Shown here: positions 1 through 13,545 of the stretch, piece by piece | Layout of the letters: every line of letters starts with the position of its first letter | Numbering within the stretch: the stretch's first letter is position 1 | NCBI GenBank assembly: GCA_965153455.1 | Contig: OZ234497.1 | Coordinates: 15,424,302-15,488,301, forward strand | DNA length: 64,000 bases | DNA from: Sphagnum compactum | Taxonomy: Eukaryota; Bryophyta; Sphagnopsida; Sphagnales | Direction of reading: 5' to 3' | The notes under the pieces: model-generated | Databases searched by the model: none | Told to the model about the DNA's origin: nothing | The model's input: the letters and a program-made list of their open reading frames with translations, nothing else | Made by a program: the position numbers and the translations under genes

Positions 1-1160
1 TAAATGATTATGTTTATTAAATCTAAGTTACACTAAATAATTATTGTTATAACATAGATTTTTATATTATATAATTTATATTCTTATATTAGAAGAAATT
101 AATTAATGTAATTAATTTGACATTATTTTTAAATCATTTTAATTACTTCAGATAAAAATTAATTAGTATGTGCATAATTATTTTCTAATTAAATATAATT
201 ATTCACTTTCTGTAATTTATAAATTCAAACCTAGATTAAAAAATTGAAAAAATATAATGGAATTAAAATAATTGTTTTCTTGATTCTAATTTCACGAATT
301 ATTATTTATGATTATTATTATTGAAGAAAAATTTTGTGATTAATCATCTATGATAAATATTTTATAGTAATTTTATAGTAATTATGAAAATTAATGTTAT
401 GTTTAACAAATTATTGTATTTATAGTTAATAATTACCAAGAGAAAAAATATATTTGACCTATAATAAATTTTACAACAATAAATGTAATTATATAATAAG
501 TAATGCAATTAGTTGAATAAATAATTTAAAAAATATTCGTTTAAAAATTTACTTTCTAATAGCCATTGTTAATTCATTACTTATAATTTTAACAGAAATA
601 TTTAAAATAAATAAATTTTAAATTATAATCATTAAATTAATTTTACATTAATTATATTATATATACTTCGATTAGATTCTAAAAATTAATAAAATATTTT
701 TAAATATTCTGGTTATTTAATTATTTATGAGTTATGTATTAATAATTTGTGAATAACTAGATGGCTAGTTTGTTAAATATTAAAAAGTTATTGCTTATTT
801 AAATAATTTATAATGAATGTTGAATATTTGTAGTGTATAATTTATAATTTAAATATATGTATATTTAATCATTATTAGTTAAATGGTTATCTAATTATCT
901 AGTATTTGAATTGTTGAGAAATTTAAAAACTAAGAAAGTAAGACATGAAAAAGTTTTGGAATTACAACTTAGTTTGTCAAGAACTTGCAAGTTCAAAACT
1001 TATCCCATATTGTTTGTTCTTCATTCCTATTTTGAACACTATATAAACAAGGGGGTGTGGTCATCCAATTTCACATTAAAAAATTTGTGCACATGGGATA
1101 GGATAATCAAAAGGCTCAACCCAAAACAAAAAAATAAATTATGCACATTTAAAAAGTACT
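1..1160. other. AT-rich intergenic DNA, no gene seen
   Basis: Extremely A+T-rich sequence dense in stops in all frames. A short open frame near 911-1192 shows no recognisable domain, and its tail is encoded by the start of the adjoining CCTA microsatellite. I see no RNA gene or convincing transposon terminus here. Confidence 0.6.
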
Positions 1161-1162
1161 TA

Positions 1163-1386
1163 CCTTCCCAACCTACTTATCTACCTAGCTAGGTAGGTAC
1201 TTAGTTTGACCTACCCACCTAGGTCGACCTATGTACCTACCTACCTAAGTACCTACTTATATAAGTAGGTATTTAACCTAGGAAGGTAGAACCTACCTAC
1301 TTATTTTTTTTACCTAACTAGGTAGGTTGGTATGTAGCCTAGGTTTGTAGGCACTTATTTATGTACCTACCTAAGTACCTACCAAC
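1163..1386. repeat. CCTA/TAGG tetranucleotide microsatellite cluster, partly palindromic
   Basis: Imperfect runs of CCTA and of its complement TAGG alternate several times over about 220 bp, so complementary runs face each other and could fold into hairpins. The same tetranucleotide recurs near 8.0, 32.3, 47.0, 48.0, 53.8, 54.1 and 55.3 kb, making it a signature repeat of this genome segment. Confidence 0.85.
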
Positions 1387-1574
1387 CTAATATTAATATT
1401 TTTATTAATTATTTTTTTAAAAAAGCCACCTGGCATACTTACATTGGGCCACGTGTCATAATATAAGATCATCCAAATATTTGAATTGAACGTCCTAGAT
1501 TGATTCAAAATAATAATTATAATATTTTAAATAATCAAATATTAAGACACGTGGCAGCACATCATTTGCCTTCA

Positions 1575-1809
1575 ATTGTGACCAAAATAGTTGCATTTTA
1601 GTCGCATGTGACAATACGTATACAATGGAGTCAAAGGATGAAATGTATTTGTTGACTTTTTCTTTCATACAATACACTCTGTCATTTGTGACTAGTTTAT
1701 CACATGCGACTTGTTTTAGGCGACTAAAGGGATTTTAGTTGCAAAAGGTCTCTTGCAACTAAAATTTAGTCGCAAAGTCTAGTCGAAAATACATGTTTTT
1801 CTTCTAGTG
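1575..1809 (-). mobile_element. Terminus of a CACTA (En/Spm-type) DNA transposon
   Basis: Read on the minus strand from 1809, the sequence begins CACTAGAAGAAAAAC, the form typical of CACTA-superfamily termini. The following 230 bp repeat short GCGACTAAA / TTAGTCGC words in both orientations, as expected of subterminal transposase-binding repeats. Only this end is identified. No opposite CACTA terminus with matching subterminal repeats was found in the window, so the element is either truncated or extends beyond the left edge. Confidence 0.6.
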
Positions 1810-4649
1810 TTATTTGTTGTGATGGATTGTGATTGGCATGTTCTACCTGCAATCCATATTGTTGTCGAGATGTTTTACTACCTCAATATTGCATGGTGTG
1901 CATGCAATGGAAAATGTTATGCCATATTTTCAAAATAACAAAAGTTTCACAAAAAAAAACATTATCAATTAACTTTCAACCATTGTGACAAGATGGTGTG
2001 CATAGGTACTTCAAATTGATATAAAAGTCAATAGAATTTCATTTTCTTCTTACAAGGTCCTTCAACTTGAAAAGGTCCTTTATGTCATTAGGGGCAAGTT
2101 TTGAAATTATAGTCTTTAAATCCTTGACCAAACATTCAATTTGGGGTAGTTTTGTTGTTGTTGTGATAGTTGATATGTATGACTGACCTAAAATAACTTT
2201 CATAAAATGTTTCACCCAATATAATGTAATTTCAAATGAATCAATTAGCAATTTAAGAGTTTTGTATTAAACAAACCATGGATGATCGGTTGGACTATGG
2301 GTCTTAACAAAAGTTGTCCAAATGTTTTGATGTTTTGTAATAAAAACTGAAGTTTTTAAAAAAAAAATTTGGCATGCATTCAAGTATTGTAACTTTATAT
2401 GGTGACCTTATGAAAACAATATCTCTCTCTATTGAATTTTGACTCCCTAGTTTGAACCTTCCATGAGATGTGAACCATTTTACTTCAGATTTTGCCAACT
2501 TGTCAAATGAAATTAAATTGTGTTTTCTTGGTTTTTTGTGGAATGTTCATAAATAGTGTAAAACATTTGTTAAGTTCTTATGCTTTCGCACCACAATTTG
2601 AACTAAGGGCCAATGTTGTGGGTCAAACCATTGTGTGCGTGTACTTATTTTCTTCTTGGGCCTTTGGCTATTTGTTTTTCATCACTTTTTTGTTTTGTTT
2701 GCCAAATGAATGTAATGTCAATTGAGGTTGCAACTTTGGCCTTCCAACTAGGTGCTAGTTTATTTTCATTATGGTTTTTTGTAGATTGGTCTTTGCATTT
2801 TTAACTACCAACATTTCTACTTCATGATGTAAGGTCTCTTCATGTTCTTCCTTCCTAACCTTCTAAAACATCAAATAATGTCCTATTTTTTGCACCCACA
2901 TCTCTTATACTTCTAATGCTTTGCAATGTAAATTTGTAATTAACAAAATTAATTTGATTGTCCTTATCAACACATCCGTTTTATGAAAAAATCCAAGATT
3001 CTAACATCAATTTCACAAAATTTGGCGATTTATCATATTAAAAATTTGTGCCCTCATATAGAACATACTTTATTCTATTTGTGGTAAAATATGAAGAATT
3101 TGAACAAATATTGTTCAACTACAAAATTAGACATGATTCTTGGGCCATTTTAAAAAACCACTTAAGGACATATTTTAATCATCCAAATCATCAAAAATCA
3201 CCACCATTTTAATCAAGAAAGATGTGAATATCTAATGAAAAAATAAAATCTACAAATCTACCAAATAAATTATTTTGTAAGTGTAATGATCATTGAAAGT
3301 AGTCTTTTGAGAGTGATTTTGAGACAAGACATTCCTTTTGTGTACCCCAACCGTGAATGTACCTAGAAGAAGATTATCAATTACTAGGGAGAGTGTTAGT
3401 TTTATGAACATTATCAAGAATGGGATAGGTGGTTGAAGAGGATTAGTGACTTGATAAAGAGGGCTATAAACCTATACTTGAACCATCTTGATGCATTAAG
3501 GAATAGGCTTAAGACAATATAAAGATGAGATTGTGAATATTCATGTTTGTATACTTTGTTTTCGTTGTAGTTCTTTGAAGTATGCTTGCTAGTCTATATA
3601 TTGTTGTGGTTGTAGATAAAGAAAGTAGATATTACAACAAGGTAGATGCCAAAAGGATGAATTCATCCCAAAAAAAATGCAAGAAGCTTGAGATTGAGTC
3701 ACCTACACTTGTAGAAGCATTCACCACAATCATGACAAAAAAATTTCTTAAGATTCACAACTTCAAAACATTTTTGACGAATTAAAAAAAAAGGTAGACT
3801 AGCTTTCCATCTTCAAATCTTGGGCAAGACATTGACATGACTTCAACAACTTGATACAAAATGAGATAACAATAGGCAATTTGTTTTGATCCATATTTTC
3901 CCAAATGTTTGTTGATCTTGTTAGGAAAAATTATAATTGATTCTTGATCTTGACAAAGTTATATTGTTAAGTAAACATACATCCATTAAGTAGGTAGTTT
4001 TAATATGTACATCCAACATGTGACAAAACATCAAAAAATTCCAAATTCAAATGGATGAAAAAATAAATTCATTATGCTAAAATAAAATGGTTTGGTTGAG
4101 AAAAAATAATTATTGGTTCTTATAGAGACAAAATTAACCCTAGACTATGATATTAGGATTCATACATTCAGCATTAATGTAATGTTGAAAGTGTTCTTTT
4201 GAAGCTTTAAATCTAACTTTGGGTAACACTTACCCAATCTTGCATGAGCTTTAATCTAGCTACTTTGCATGATCTCAATCTATCTATGCTATTCTGTCAT
4301 TCCTTGCTTCATTTTGGCTCAAACTTTGATCCAAAAATGTTGAATGTGTAAAGCTTCGAATTCAATGGTTGCATTTATAACCCCATTTATGAACGAGTTG
4401 ATTGGACCAAATTTGTAAACTAATGCTTTTGAATAATGTAAGATGGTTGTAAAAAGGGCTTACACACCTAAAGACGATAAACAATCATAAAAATTCAATA
4501 AAAGATGGATGACGGAAATGATCATAGGGGAGACAAAAAGGAAAGAGCTAATCCCTCTCGTGTTAGGATGGTAGGACGGTAAAAGGAACAATCCATGTCG
4601 TTAGTGTGCAGGCTTTATAAGAAATGGGAGATTAGCATAATCTAGTAGC
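1810..4649. other. AT-rich intergenic DNA, no gene seen
   Basis: About 2.8 kb of A+T-rich DNA. The open frames are short, lack domains and are not joined by plausible splice sites. Probably decayed transposon DNA, but no family is recognisable by eye. Confidence 0.5.
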
Positions 4650-4850
4650 ATTAATCACTTGCACCAATCTAGCAGATTAGCAACAAACAGTTGTGGTATT
4701 CCGCAAACAGTAAAGACGTTATGAATGTCTTTCTGTAAACATGACAGTTGGTATTAATCACTTGCACGTATCTAGTTTATTAGCAACTGAGGGATTCCAA
4801 AAACAGTAAGAGACTTCATGAATGAATTCGCCTTTCTATAAACATGACAG
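4650..4850. repeat. Tandem duplication, about 103-bp unit
   Basis: Two adjacent copies share ATTAATCACTTGCA at the start (4650 and 4753), an internal CAAAAACAGTAA-like segment and AAACATGACAG at the end. The copies differ by substitutions and short indels, so the duplication is not recent. Confidence 0.8.
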
Positions 4851-7835
4851 CTACCCTGTATATCATATCATCATACATTACAGCTATAATCATAAGAGAT
4901 TGTGATGACATTCTCTTTGTTCATAAAACGCTCCTGGATTTCTACTTTTCTGTGGGCCTGGTGAAAAGCTGTAAAACAAAAACAAACAAAACATCAAAAA
5001 GCCTTCCTATCCGAAACAAAATTGACAAGCTCATGATCAGCGACTTGCATCCAGCTCCAAGTTTGAACTGAACTGCTGTTGAATTCCAGACATGCTCGGC
5101 TTACCTACTATTACTCCTACTGTTCATAATCCTTGGAAACCACCAGCCAAAGAAGAAGAATTGCAAACATGACTATGTAAATGCTCAAAGTGTGAACTTG
5201 TTCAATTTTGGGGAAAATCAAATTGAATAAAGTTTAAAACTTCATGACTCAAACTTCAATATCTCCTCCCCCCCCCCCTCTCCCCACCACCTTAGTTTAA
5301 AATTTCAAAATCACCTCCAAAAAATCCCATTCATCAAGGGCTTTCCAATAATACCACAGACTTGCATGAATTCCTTGCAAATTTTTAGTTTTTGATTTTG
5401 TTGAATTTTCTTCATAAAAATTGTTCAATTTTTAATCGTTCTTGCAACAACATATGTCTAAAATTTACGAGACTACTTTGGTGCACCCCTCCCTACTTAC
5501 CAAGAGCTTTTCCAACGGTACACGAAAGTGCGGTGGGGGGCACCGTGATTTGAGAGATCTCAATATGACAAACAAAACAAACAAACTAGCTTCCATAATA
5601 TAACTAGGTTTGAATAAGTACCGGCCAACTAACTTTGCAAAGGATACAGGCTTTCTCCCTATAATAAACATGCAAAAAAAAGTTTGTTCCAACACCGACC
5701 ATGTTCAGAACCCATATCTCAATGTGAGTCATTTGTCAGTGTGCTTGGTTTGTGTCGTGGACCCCGGAATGACTTTTCACGAAGCTGCTTATCTACATAC
5801 AGTCTCTTGTGGGACCTCGAATTAAGAAGAAGAAGAAGAAGAAGAATCCCGTTATCGAAATAAGATTTGTGTGGACCTGAAGATTTTATATAGTTTTTCG
5901 CTAGATCTGCTACGAAGCAGAAGCTTTACCCAAAGCAACAAACAGAACACAGGCCAAGTACTCTCTTGTTTTCATCGTGCCACAAAGGAATAAAATATTG
6001 CTCGACTTCCCCATTGTCGGGCAAAGGGGGAACACATGAAAATCGGCCGTGATGAAGGATTAGTAGTATGCTCAAAACCAATAAGTGCGCCAATGGGATT
6101 GTCAACGCACTAGAGATTGCTAAGGAAAATTGGTGTTGGTTTCATTCGTACATGATGCGGTTAGCTAAATACAAGAAATAGAGTTTGAACAAATTACTTC
6201 TTTGGGGGAAACAATGACTACTAAAAACAACACACCCCCTTAAACAAAAGAGTGGAAAACAACTTCTTATGGGATTTCTATTCTATTGCAAAGCACTCCA
6301 GTGTTTTTTTTTCTTTGCCTTCAAAAGCACCTCCTGGCATGGAAGATGCTTTCGCCAATTGACGCAAACTTCCACCATTTGAATGCAAAACCTTCCACCA
6401 TTCAAATTAGAAACCTTTCAGTACTTTGTTCTGGGAAGGCCTACTTCTACTTCCCTAATTTTTAGGCCTAGGCCTTCGGGCTATCGCCCTTGATGCTACA
6501 ATCCTCAACCGATGGAGGGCCTACCCCAATTTGTAATGCAATTAGGAATTTTCACTATGACTTAGGTTTATTAAAGCTTCTGTGTTCCAAAAGAGAATTG
6601 CTCTAGTGATTCCTCTCTATTACTTTCAAAGGTCTAACAAGCTTCCAGTTCGAACAAGTTCTCTAAGAAAGGAAAATTGTACAATTATGGAAATTTCCAT
6701 ACTAGCACACCCCTTCTTTCTATATCAACCGGTGTTTTTTGCAATAACTTTTTTTTTCATTTTTTGACAAAATAATGGGGATTTTTATAAAAAAATTGTT
6801 GTGTATAATCTTTTTGGAAAAAAGTTCCAAATTTTTGATATCACAAAATTATGAAAAAACCCTAATTCTGACAACAAATGGAGAAATTGCTTTCATACAT
6901 ATTAAAAATACACACACATATAGGTTGTGGAGGTTTATGGCCTAGATTCATACCAGGAAAGCTTGTTGGAAATCAACAATTGACCTTACAACTGAACTGT
7001 TTCAAAATCCTCAAAGAAGCTGTTTGGTTTTCATGATAGAGTTGAAAAAGAACCAGTGGTCGTTTGGCCAGTTATTTCACTTTTTCAATAGAAAATCTGA
7101 GAACCATGGTTATGTATCAGAACTGAGTGTTCCAATTTGTGAGAACCATGGTTATGAATCTCAAGAATCACCCCCACACCCAGTTCAGGGATTTGGTGTG
7201 GTTCCTAATACCCGCCCAACCAACATTGGTCCAGAGAGGGAGGGTTCTGTTGTTGGAGGGCACGGCAAAAAGCTCCCACGGGGCCCAAGTTCCCAAGCCC
7301 TAGAACAATATACACCCTCTCCCCCCCCCCCCCAACACCCTTGTGAGGTGCCCTTTCCTCAAAAAATTGACATGAGTTTGAATCTCGCACTCTCCAGTCA
7401 CCTTGTCGATTTGTAAGGTGCTGCAGAGGCTAAGACGAAGATTATGCTTTGTAAGGTACTCGCAAATGCAAACAGAAAAAGAATAGGTCAGGTGATAAAA
7501 CCCTGCCAAACTTTATAAAAAGAAAGAGCACCCAAGCAAGCAAGGGAGAGAAGAAGAAACAAGGGGGCAAGGACCAAAGTCCAGGCAAGCAAACAGCCCA
7601 AAAGAGGCGGGCCACAAGGAGTTAAGGGAACCAACACTAAGTACCAAACCCTCCACCAGGTTAGGTTGCTTTTCCTTTGATGTAAAGCTAAAAAGCCACC
7701 TGACTCCTTACAGTATCAGCAATCCAGACAACAGCCTCAAATTTGAAGCCCAAATTTTGGAAGGCATTTCTACTCTGGGTGTATGAGACTTGCATGGTCC
7801 CCACTTGAAAAAGCTCCTAGAAGTTGAAGAAGATG
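4851..7835. other. Intergenic DNA with short microsatellites, no gene supported
   Basis: Contains an 11-base C tract near 5268, a GAA run at 5826-5845 and a 13-base C tract at 7321-7333. Composition is slightly less AT-rich than the flanks. Open frames such as 7024-7416 are proline/histidine low-complexity translations of the C tract and its surroundings. No domain, tRNA or transposon end was recognised. Confidence 0.5.
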
Positions 7836-7839
7836 ATGA

Positions 7840-8245
7840 AGGCGCAACACTAAACACCCTTTCCTGACTTTGCGGGTGATGGGGCTATGTAACCCAGTAC
7901 CCACCAGTGCACTATCCATTGGAAACCTCTTATGACTCAGTTGTGGTTCCACCTTGGGTAACTTAATTTTGTAAACCCTCCTACTACTTCCCCCACTCAC
8001 ACTAACTAGGTAACTAACTGTATATGTAAGTGGTAGGTAACCTAGGTAAGTAAATATGAATCAAATAAGAATGTAAGTGGTTAGTGGGTAGGTAGGTAAG
8101 GCACTTGGTTAGCAATACACCGATAGTTGCATGTGGATGGTGACTGCATTCCTAACCACTGTGGTTATCTATGGGACAAAAATACAATGTTTCCTCTCCA
8201 CCCACTATCCATTCTGCAATGGTGTGATGGTGGGTGCCAGGTTTT
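7840..8245 (-). repeat. Dispersed repeat with internal TAGG tract (copy A)
   Basis: The left part (7880-7965), read on the minus strand, matches 32430-32525, sharing an AAGGTG box and CAACTGAGTCATAA followed by a CCAnTGGATnGTG block. The right part (8131-8240) matches the minus strand of 32180-32275 and the plus strand of 39530-39640 around ACCA(C/T)nGTGGTTA. Between the two parts lies a degenerate TAGG/CCTA stretch. Copies A and B therefore appear to be inverted copies of one non-coding element of about 400 bp. Confidence 0.55.
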
Positions 8246-8514
8246 TTTTGGACAAAAAAGAACTGGGAAATTTTTTGAATTTTTTTTTCTATTGTAAAAT
8301 TTATCAAATGTGCTATTTTTTTGTTGGAAATATTTAAAATTTCCTTTATGTAAAATAATTTAGGAAAAAAAAAAAAAAACCGCTGCTGTGGCCAACAATA
8401 TAGTGTACAGTAAAGCCAAGCCTATTCCTGAACACCAGAGTACCTATCCATCAACAATGGAGACTGAATTTTGTGTAGGGTAAAACCCACAGAAGGGCAG
8501 CATTGTCAAAATAA

Positions 8515-8727
8515 AGGTGCATTCGCACTTGGTGTTAGGGACTTTAGGGTTGAGTTCCCTGACACCATGCTAGCCATTTAGGACTTTTTCCTAGTTACAA
8601 TGAAAATTTTATGTTAAACAAACATTCATTTAACATTAAGCCATCGCCCATTTATCATTGGGTGCCACCTAGGATGCCACCTGGACTTTCATTTAACACT
8701 GACTTAACATCAAGTGTGAATGCACCA
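8515..8727 (-). mobile_element. Tourist-like (PIF/Harbinger) MITE, copy A
   Basis: A 213-bp non-coding element bounded by inverted repeats GGTGCATTCGCACTTG and CAAGTGTGAATGCACC, flanked on both sides by TAA (8512-8514 and 8728-8730). Its interior matches, in reverse orientation, the elements at 34639-34854 and 60429-60644. The 3-bp TWA target duplication is the hallmark of PIF/Harbinger-derived Tourist MITEs. Confidence 0.88.
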
Positions 8728-8730
8728 TAA

Positions 8731-10309
8731 GGAGCCTAAGATGAGGAAGAGATGGTAATTAATTGTGTCTTTTTTTTGGTGTCAGTAAATAAATCTCTTG
8801 ACTAATACAAAAGGAGCAAGGAAATAGAATCTTGAAGGCTAACAACATAAGAGAAAGAAAAAAGCTACATACTACTGACAAAGATCCTGACTTCTTTATC
8901 AGGCACCCCACCCTCCCCCAGCCTTAATCAAAGTTGCCCTTCCTTTTAGCAGCTCCCTGCAACAAGTGTGTAAAGTACCTACTTGCACTGATCATCACCA
9001 TTGCTTTGGGCTTTTTCTAAAAAGCCTGGGCCTGCGTTTTTGCCCTCCCCCAAAAAAAGGTCAAGTTGAGCTGAACTTTGATTTGAACCACAAAAACTCC
9101 AGGCAAAAAGCAAGGAAGGGGCTTAAAACCAGCTGAAGTTATGACTGCCATTTTAGTAAGTAGATTTGATTTTGTTTGTGTGTGCCCTCTGTATCTAGAC
9201 TGGTGTTGATAAGTTTCACTCTCTTTTTCAAAGATAGCATTGGTGGGTAAGATCAGCTTCACAGGCCTCCCCCCTATTTGGGCCTTGAGTACTATTAATT
9301 ACATTCAAGATAGTGGTTAATTGTTTCTTAAGAGTATCTCCATCAACGCCTCTGTATGGGACCAACCCCTGCAAAAAAATTATTTCTCACATCCAAGTTT
9401 CAGTTACTAACCTTTTTTTCCAACCCCACCCATAAAACTGAAACTGCAACTAGATGGGAGACTACTAATAGCAACTCACTTGGACCAATCAAACTATTTA
9501 CCCAATCAGACACAGGTAGCAGTTAATAAATATGGTTTGACTGTGTTTAAGTACACTGTTCCAGGCTGCTCCTCGTCCTCCTCCTCCAGGACTGTGCTGG
9601 AAGCTGTGTGTTTTTTCAGTGTCCTCCTGGCAGCAGTCTTCCACTGGAATCACTGATAAACCTCATCCAAAGATTTCTTTGTGTAGGACCACATACTGAT
9701 AAACCTCATCCAAAGATTTCTTGTGTAGGACCACATATTGAGGGTTGGTGGAGTAGATGCTCTACTAATCCTTATGAAAAATGAGAAAATATAAGGTGAG
9801 AGAGAGGATTTTAATAAATGCAATCACTTAAGTCAATCATTATAGCCGACCAATGAAGCGGAGTCAGTGCCTTTTTACGAGCACTTGACACTTATTGTGC
9901 ACTTATACCGGCAGTATTCGTGTTCTCCGTAACAAAAAAAAACTCGTACTTCTTCTTCTTCTTCGTTCAAAAGATATCCAGGTCAATTTATTGCTGCTGC
10001 CGGTGCAACTGCTCGAAGGAAGGATCGGGTGTCTGGACCCTTGATTGGTGGTTCTCAAAAATTGGAAGAACGGCCCCTCACGATAAGACAGGCTGTTGTT
10101 GTCAAACATCATCGAAGAAGAACTAGTCAAAGAACTTGAACCACCAGTCCTTTCTTGTTACCCACCAGTTTTTTTTAAGTCAAAACTGCAGGTTGTCTTT
10201 TTTTTAAAAATTATTCCCTGAAAATCCATACTTGGAGGCAGTGTTTTTTTTTGGGCAATTTTGTAGTATAGCCAAAGTGGCGATGATCCACAAGAAGATT
10301 TAGCCAAAT
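8731..10309. other. Intergenic DNA with a short tandem duplication
   Basis: Mostly featureless. At 9652-9738 a 43-bp unit (starting ACTGATAAACCTCATCC, ending near GTAGGACCACAT) is present twice, nearly identical, implying a recent duplication. A TTC tract lies near 9950. The open frames at 9903-10130 on both strands overlap each other and look like low-complexity shadows. Confidence 0.55.
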
Positions 10310-10600
10310 TTGGTTACAAACTAAATATGAAAGCAATGTTTTTAAAAAAAAACGTCTTTGTGTATTGTTGGCTACCTACTTGAACCATATACAGACATCT
10401 GGCTTTTTTTTTCAATTTTGATCGAATTTTGGCTATTGAAATTTTGAAAAAGCACATTATTTTAGCACTTTCAATTTTTAGTAGAGCATTTTGGCTATAT
10501 ATAGCCAACGAAAAAAAGGCTGCCTGGAGATTGCAAAGATGTAAAAAAAAAAACCCCAAAAGTTTGATTTGGAAAAGTTTCAAAACCCTGGAATTGCAGG
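10310..10600 (+). repeat. Dispersed repeat, copy 1 (inverted partner at 37575)
   Basis: The segment contains GGCTACCTACTTGAACCAT, then a tract around TTTTGATC, TTTTGGCTATTGAAA and TTTTAGCACTTTCAATTTT. The same words occur in the same order on the minus strand of 37575-37765. Both copies are non-coding and A/T-tract-rich. The element class is unknown. Confidence 0.65.
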
Positions 10601-11129
10601 TTATTAATAGTGGTGGATGGTTACCCGGTTAGAGTTGCCAGTACGTGTTAGTAAGAACCAAATCAGAACTGGGTATTATTTTAGGAAGCTCGTGAGACAA
10701 CAGAATCTTTTTAAATATGTTATGAAATAATAACATATTCTTAATATATTTTTAAATATATTTTAATTATATTCTTAAAATATTTTCAAAATGAATTATT
10801 GACACCCTATCTATATTTAAATAAATTATAATTTTCACTTTTATTTAAATAAGTTGTACCTACTAGAATGCATATTATGGTTCATATCTGGCCCTATTCT
10901 GTGCATATTATGATTCATAATAACCAGCCTGTGGGCAGTTTCAACACATGTTCGTCAAATAATTAATTAAAATTGCAGATTCCAAGGTTGAAAAATATAG
11001 AATGTATTCTTTGAATATTTCAAAGACATCCCACATTTTCCTTCAAGAATTTTTTTCCTTTAAAGAAAAAGGTTTTTTTTAAAAAATTCCAACATTTCTA
11101 TAAATGATTTTAGCGTCAAATTAAAGGTG

Positions 11130-11365
11130 CCAACACACCACTACGGTATATATCAGATCAACGTGGGTTGAACCATGTGATATTGCAGTTTGGTCGGATA
11201 TGTCACTGGCTGTCGAAGATCCAGGGTATGTTTTCAATATGGCCGAATTCAACACTAGGAGGGTTGGGGACCTACCAAGATGCATATTATGGTTCATATC
11301 TGACCGAATGTAATATATGAGATCAACATCGGTTGAACCATGTGATATCACAGTTTGGTCCAATT
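11130..11365. repeat. Imperfect local duplication around GGTTGAACCATGTGATAT
   Basis: The phrase GGTTGAACCATGTGATAT followed by GCAGTTTGGTC or CACAGTTTGGTC occurs at about 11167 and 11332, each preceded by AGATCAACGT/ATC. A related phrase, GCATATTATGGTTCATATCTG, lies at 11281 and again at 10870. No coding potential was seen. Confidence 0.65.
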
Positions 11366-13084
11366 AGGTAAGGGGCCACAAATTGTACCTATTCATGCAA
11401 GAGCAGTGGAATTTTTTTTTTAATTTAAAAAAATAATAATAAGATCAATGAGATCCGTAACATAGCATTGACGTTGTTAACTATAGTTGTGAAAGAAGAG
11501 TCAGAAGTGATGGCTGCTTTTGGCCCTCACATGGGGGCCAATATTCAATCTACATGCTTACATGACGTAGTAGTGCCTTCATGTTTATTGAAGTCATAAA
11601 TCATCAAAATGCTCACGAGCATTACATGTTACATATAATACACAACATATGCGAGTATTGATTAGTATGAATTTCTATGCACACAACTCAAAACTTTTCA
11701 CTATGACATTAAAATTCAACAGAAACTATCTGATAACACGGAGGTGAAACATTCAGAACTTGTCAGATTGATTTGTTGGCATTAGTGACAACAAATCGAT
11801 TTCATGTACTTCCATCCCTCTTGGGGGATGTTAAAAAATTTATCGGTAACGCTTACATAAATATTTCAGACTAATCCTCTCTTTACTTCCCTAACTCATA
11901 TGCCAAAATTGAGATTTCTGATCAACATTAGTGATTTCAATCAATTTTCCTTGCCATTTCATGTGACCAACCCGAACCTTGAAAACCTGGTATTACTAAA
12001 ACCTAAATTCCTTCATCAAGTCCCACACATATGAGCACACTACATACCATGATAGAGAGAGAGAGAAGATGATTAGGTACCTATGTGATACTGATACATA
12101 CTTGCATCATAACATGGATGGTGTTGAAGACAAATTGGGTCAGGTTCAATATTTTGATGAGTAGGGATCAAATTTTTGGGGACCAAAAGCCTTGATCAAC
12201 CCTAGGTTTTCATGGATGACAAAGAGTAAGTTAAATTCACCCCAATCCACCAAGCACACATTCCATTTGCAGCCTTTAGGTTAGAGGAAAAAACTCAAAA
12301 ATGAAGAATCAACCCCAAATTTTGATTTACACCGCACAAAAGAGAGAAAGATATGGAGGGTTGTCAAAAACCGGACCAACACGTAAAGGATGAAAAAGGC
12401 CACCATTTTATGAAATAAGACAAAATTTCAGTTCCCTTCATCCATCCTACACTGAAACTTAGTAGAGGAGAGAATCATTCACCATTCACCACTGGTAAAA
12501 TGTAAATCATAGGTGCACATGTGAAGCCAGAAATATACAATTCATTACCATGTATGGGTTGGTTGGTAAGAAAACCATCGGGAAGCCTTTTTTTAAAAAG
12601 GGCTCGGTTCCAGCACTACTTACGCATTCTGACAAGAATGTTGTTGGGTCAACCTTTGGGTCCAACCCCTTTGGCCCCCCCCACCCGACCTGGCTCTCTG
12701 CACTAGAGAACCAGTTGGGTGGGACGGGTTTGATTCTGCCAGGTAAAGCCCTCATTGAGTAAGGGTGAGCCCCACAGGTTTCCTCTACTTTTTAACATCA
12801 GAAAAGAATTATGGGCTCACGTCACCCAGTTAGAACTTACCTGGCAGAATTGGCAGTGCCTGTACTGCTTCTAGACCCTCGGAGGCAGAATTGGCAGTTT
12901 GTCAAAGAGGCATTAGGGGATGCCCAACTATTGGGCACTGCCTAAGTGACAATTCTATCACTGGAATGGGCTCCAGAAATGTTCTCTGGTGTTTAAGAGT
13001 AGGGGTTGAAATGCAGAATGGGCAGTGCCAAGTGATCATTCTGCTTCTTGCTTGATCACCCAGCACGGGATGCCTATTTGGGTG
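11366..13084. other. Intergenic DNA, no gene seen
   Basis: No domain-bearing open frame. The 12507-12762 frames overlap on three readings and encode proline-rich low-complexity peptides. A GA microsatellite lies at about 12055-12066. Confidence 0.5.
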
Positions 13085-13545
13085 AATCACCAACCCTGGC
13101 TTTCGGATTGTTTCCCCCAAGGTAGGTTTTGTGAATCACCGAAACACTCCAAATTGATCAAAACCCAATTCAACCAGGAAGGATTGTTCCTCATGACCAT
13201 AATTTCCAAACCCAATGTTGTTGTTGTTGTTGTTGTTTTGGAGTTGGGGGCCATGTGGCACATGCCTTCCAATTTGCCTCAATTCCTCATGACCATAATT
13301 TCCAAACCCCATGTTGTTGTTGTTGTTTTGGAGTTGGGGGCCATGTGGCACATGCCTTCCAAGCTGCCCTATTCAGCCAAATAAGCATCCCTGGCTTTCC
13401 GGATTGTTTCCCCCAAGGTAGGTTTTGTGAATCACCGAAACACTCCAAATTGATCAAATCCCAATTCAACCCAGTTCAATCCTCATGGCCATAATTTCAA
13501 ACCTGAGGGTTGTTGTGTTGTTGGGGGCCATGTGGCACCGGCCAA
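13085..13545. repeat. Nested direct duplication with GTT microsatellites
   Basis: An outer unit containing TTTCCCCCAAGGTAGGTTTT and AAACACTCCAAATTGATCAAA is present twice, about 302 bp apart. Inside it, a shorter unit (CCTCATGACCATAATTTCC, a GTTGTT run, then GGGGGCCATGTGGCAC) occurs in tandem and reappears in degenerate form after the second outer unit. GTT run length differs among the copies. Confidence 0.85.
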
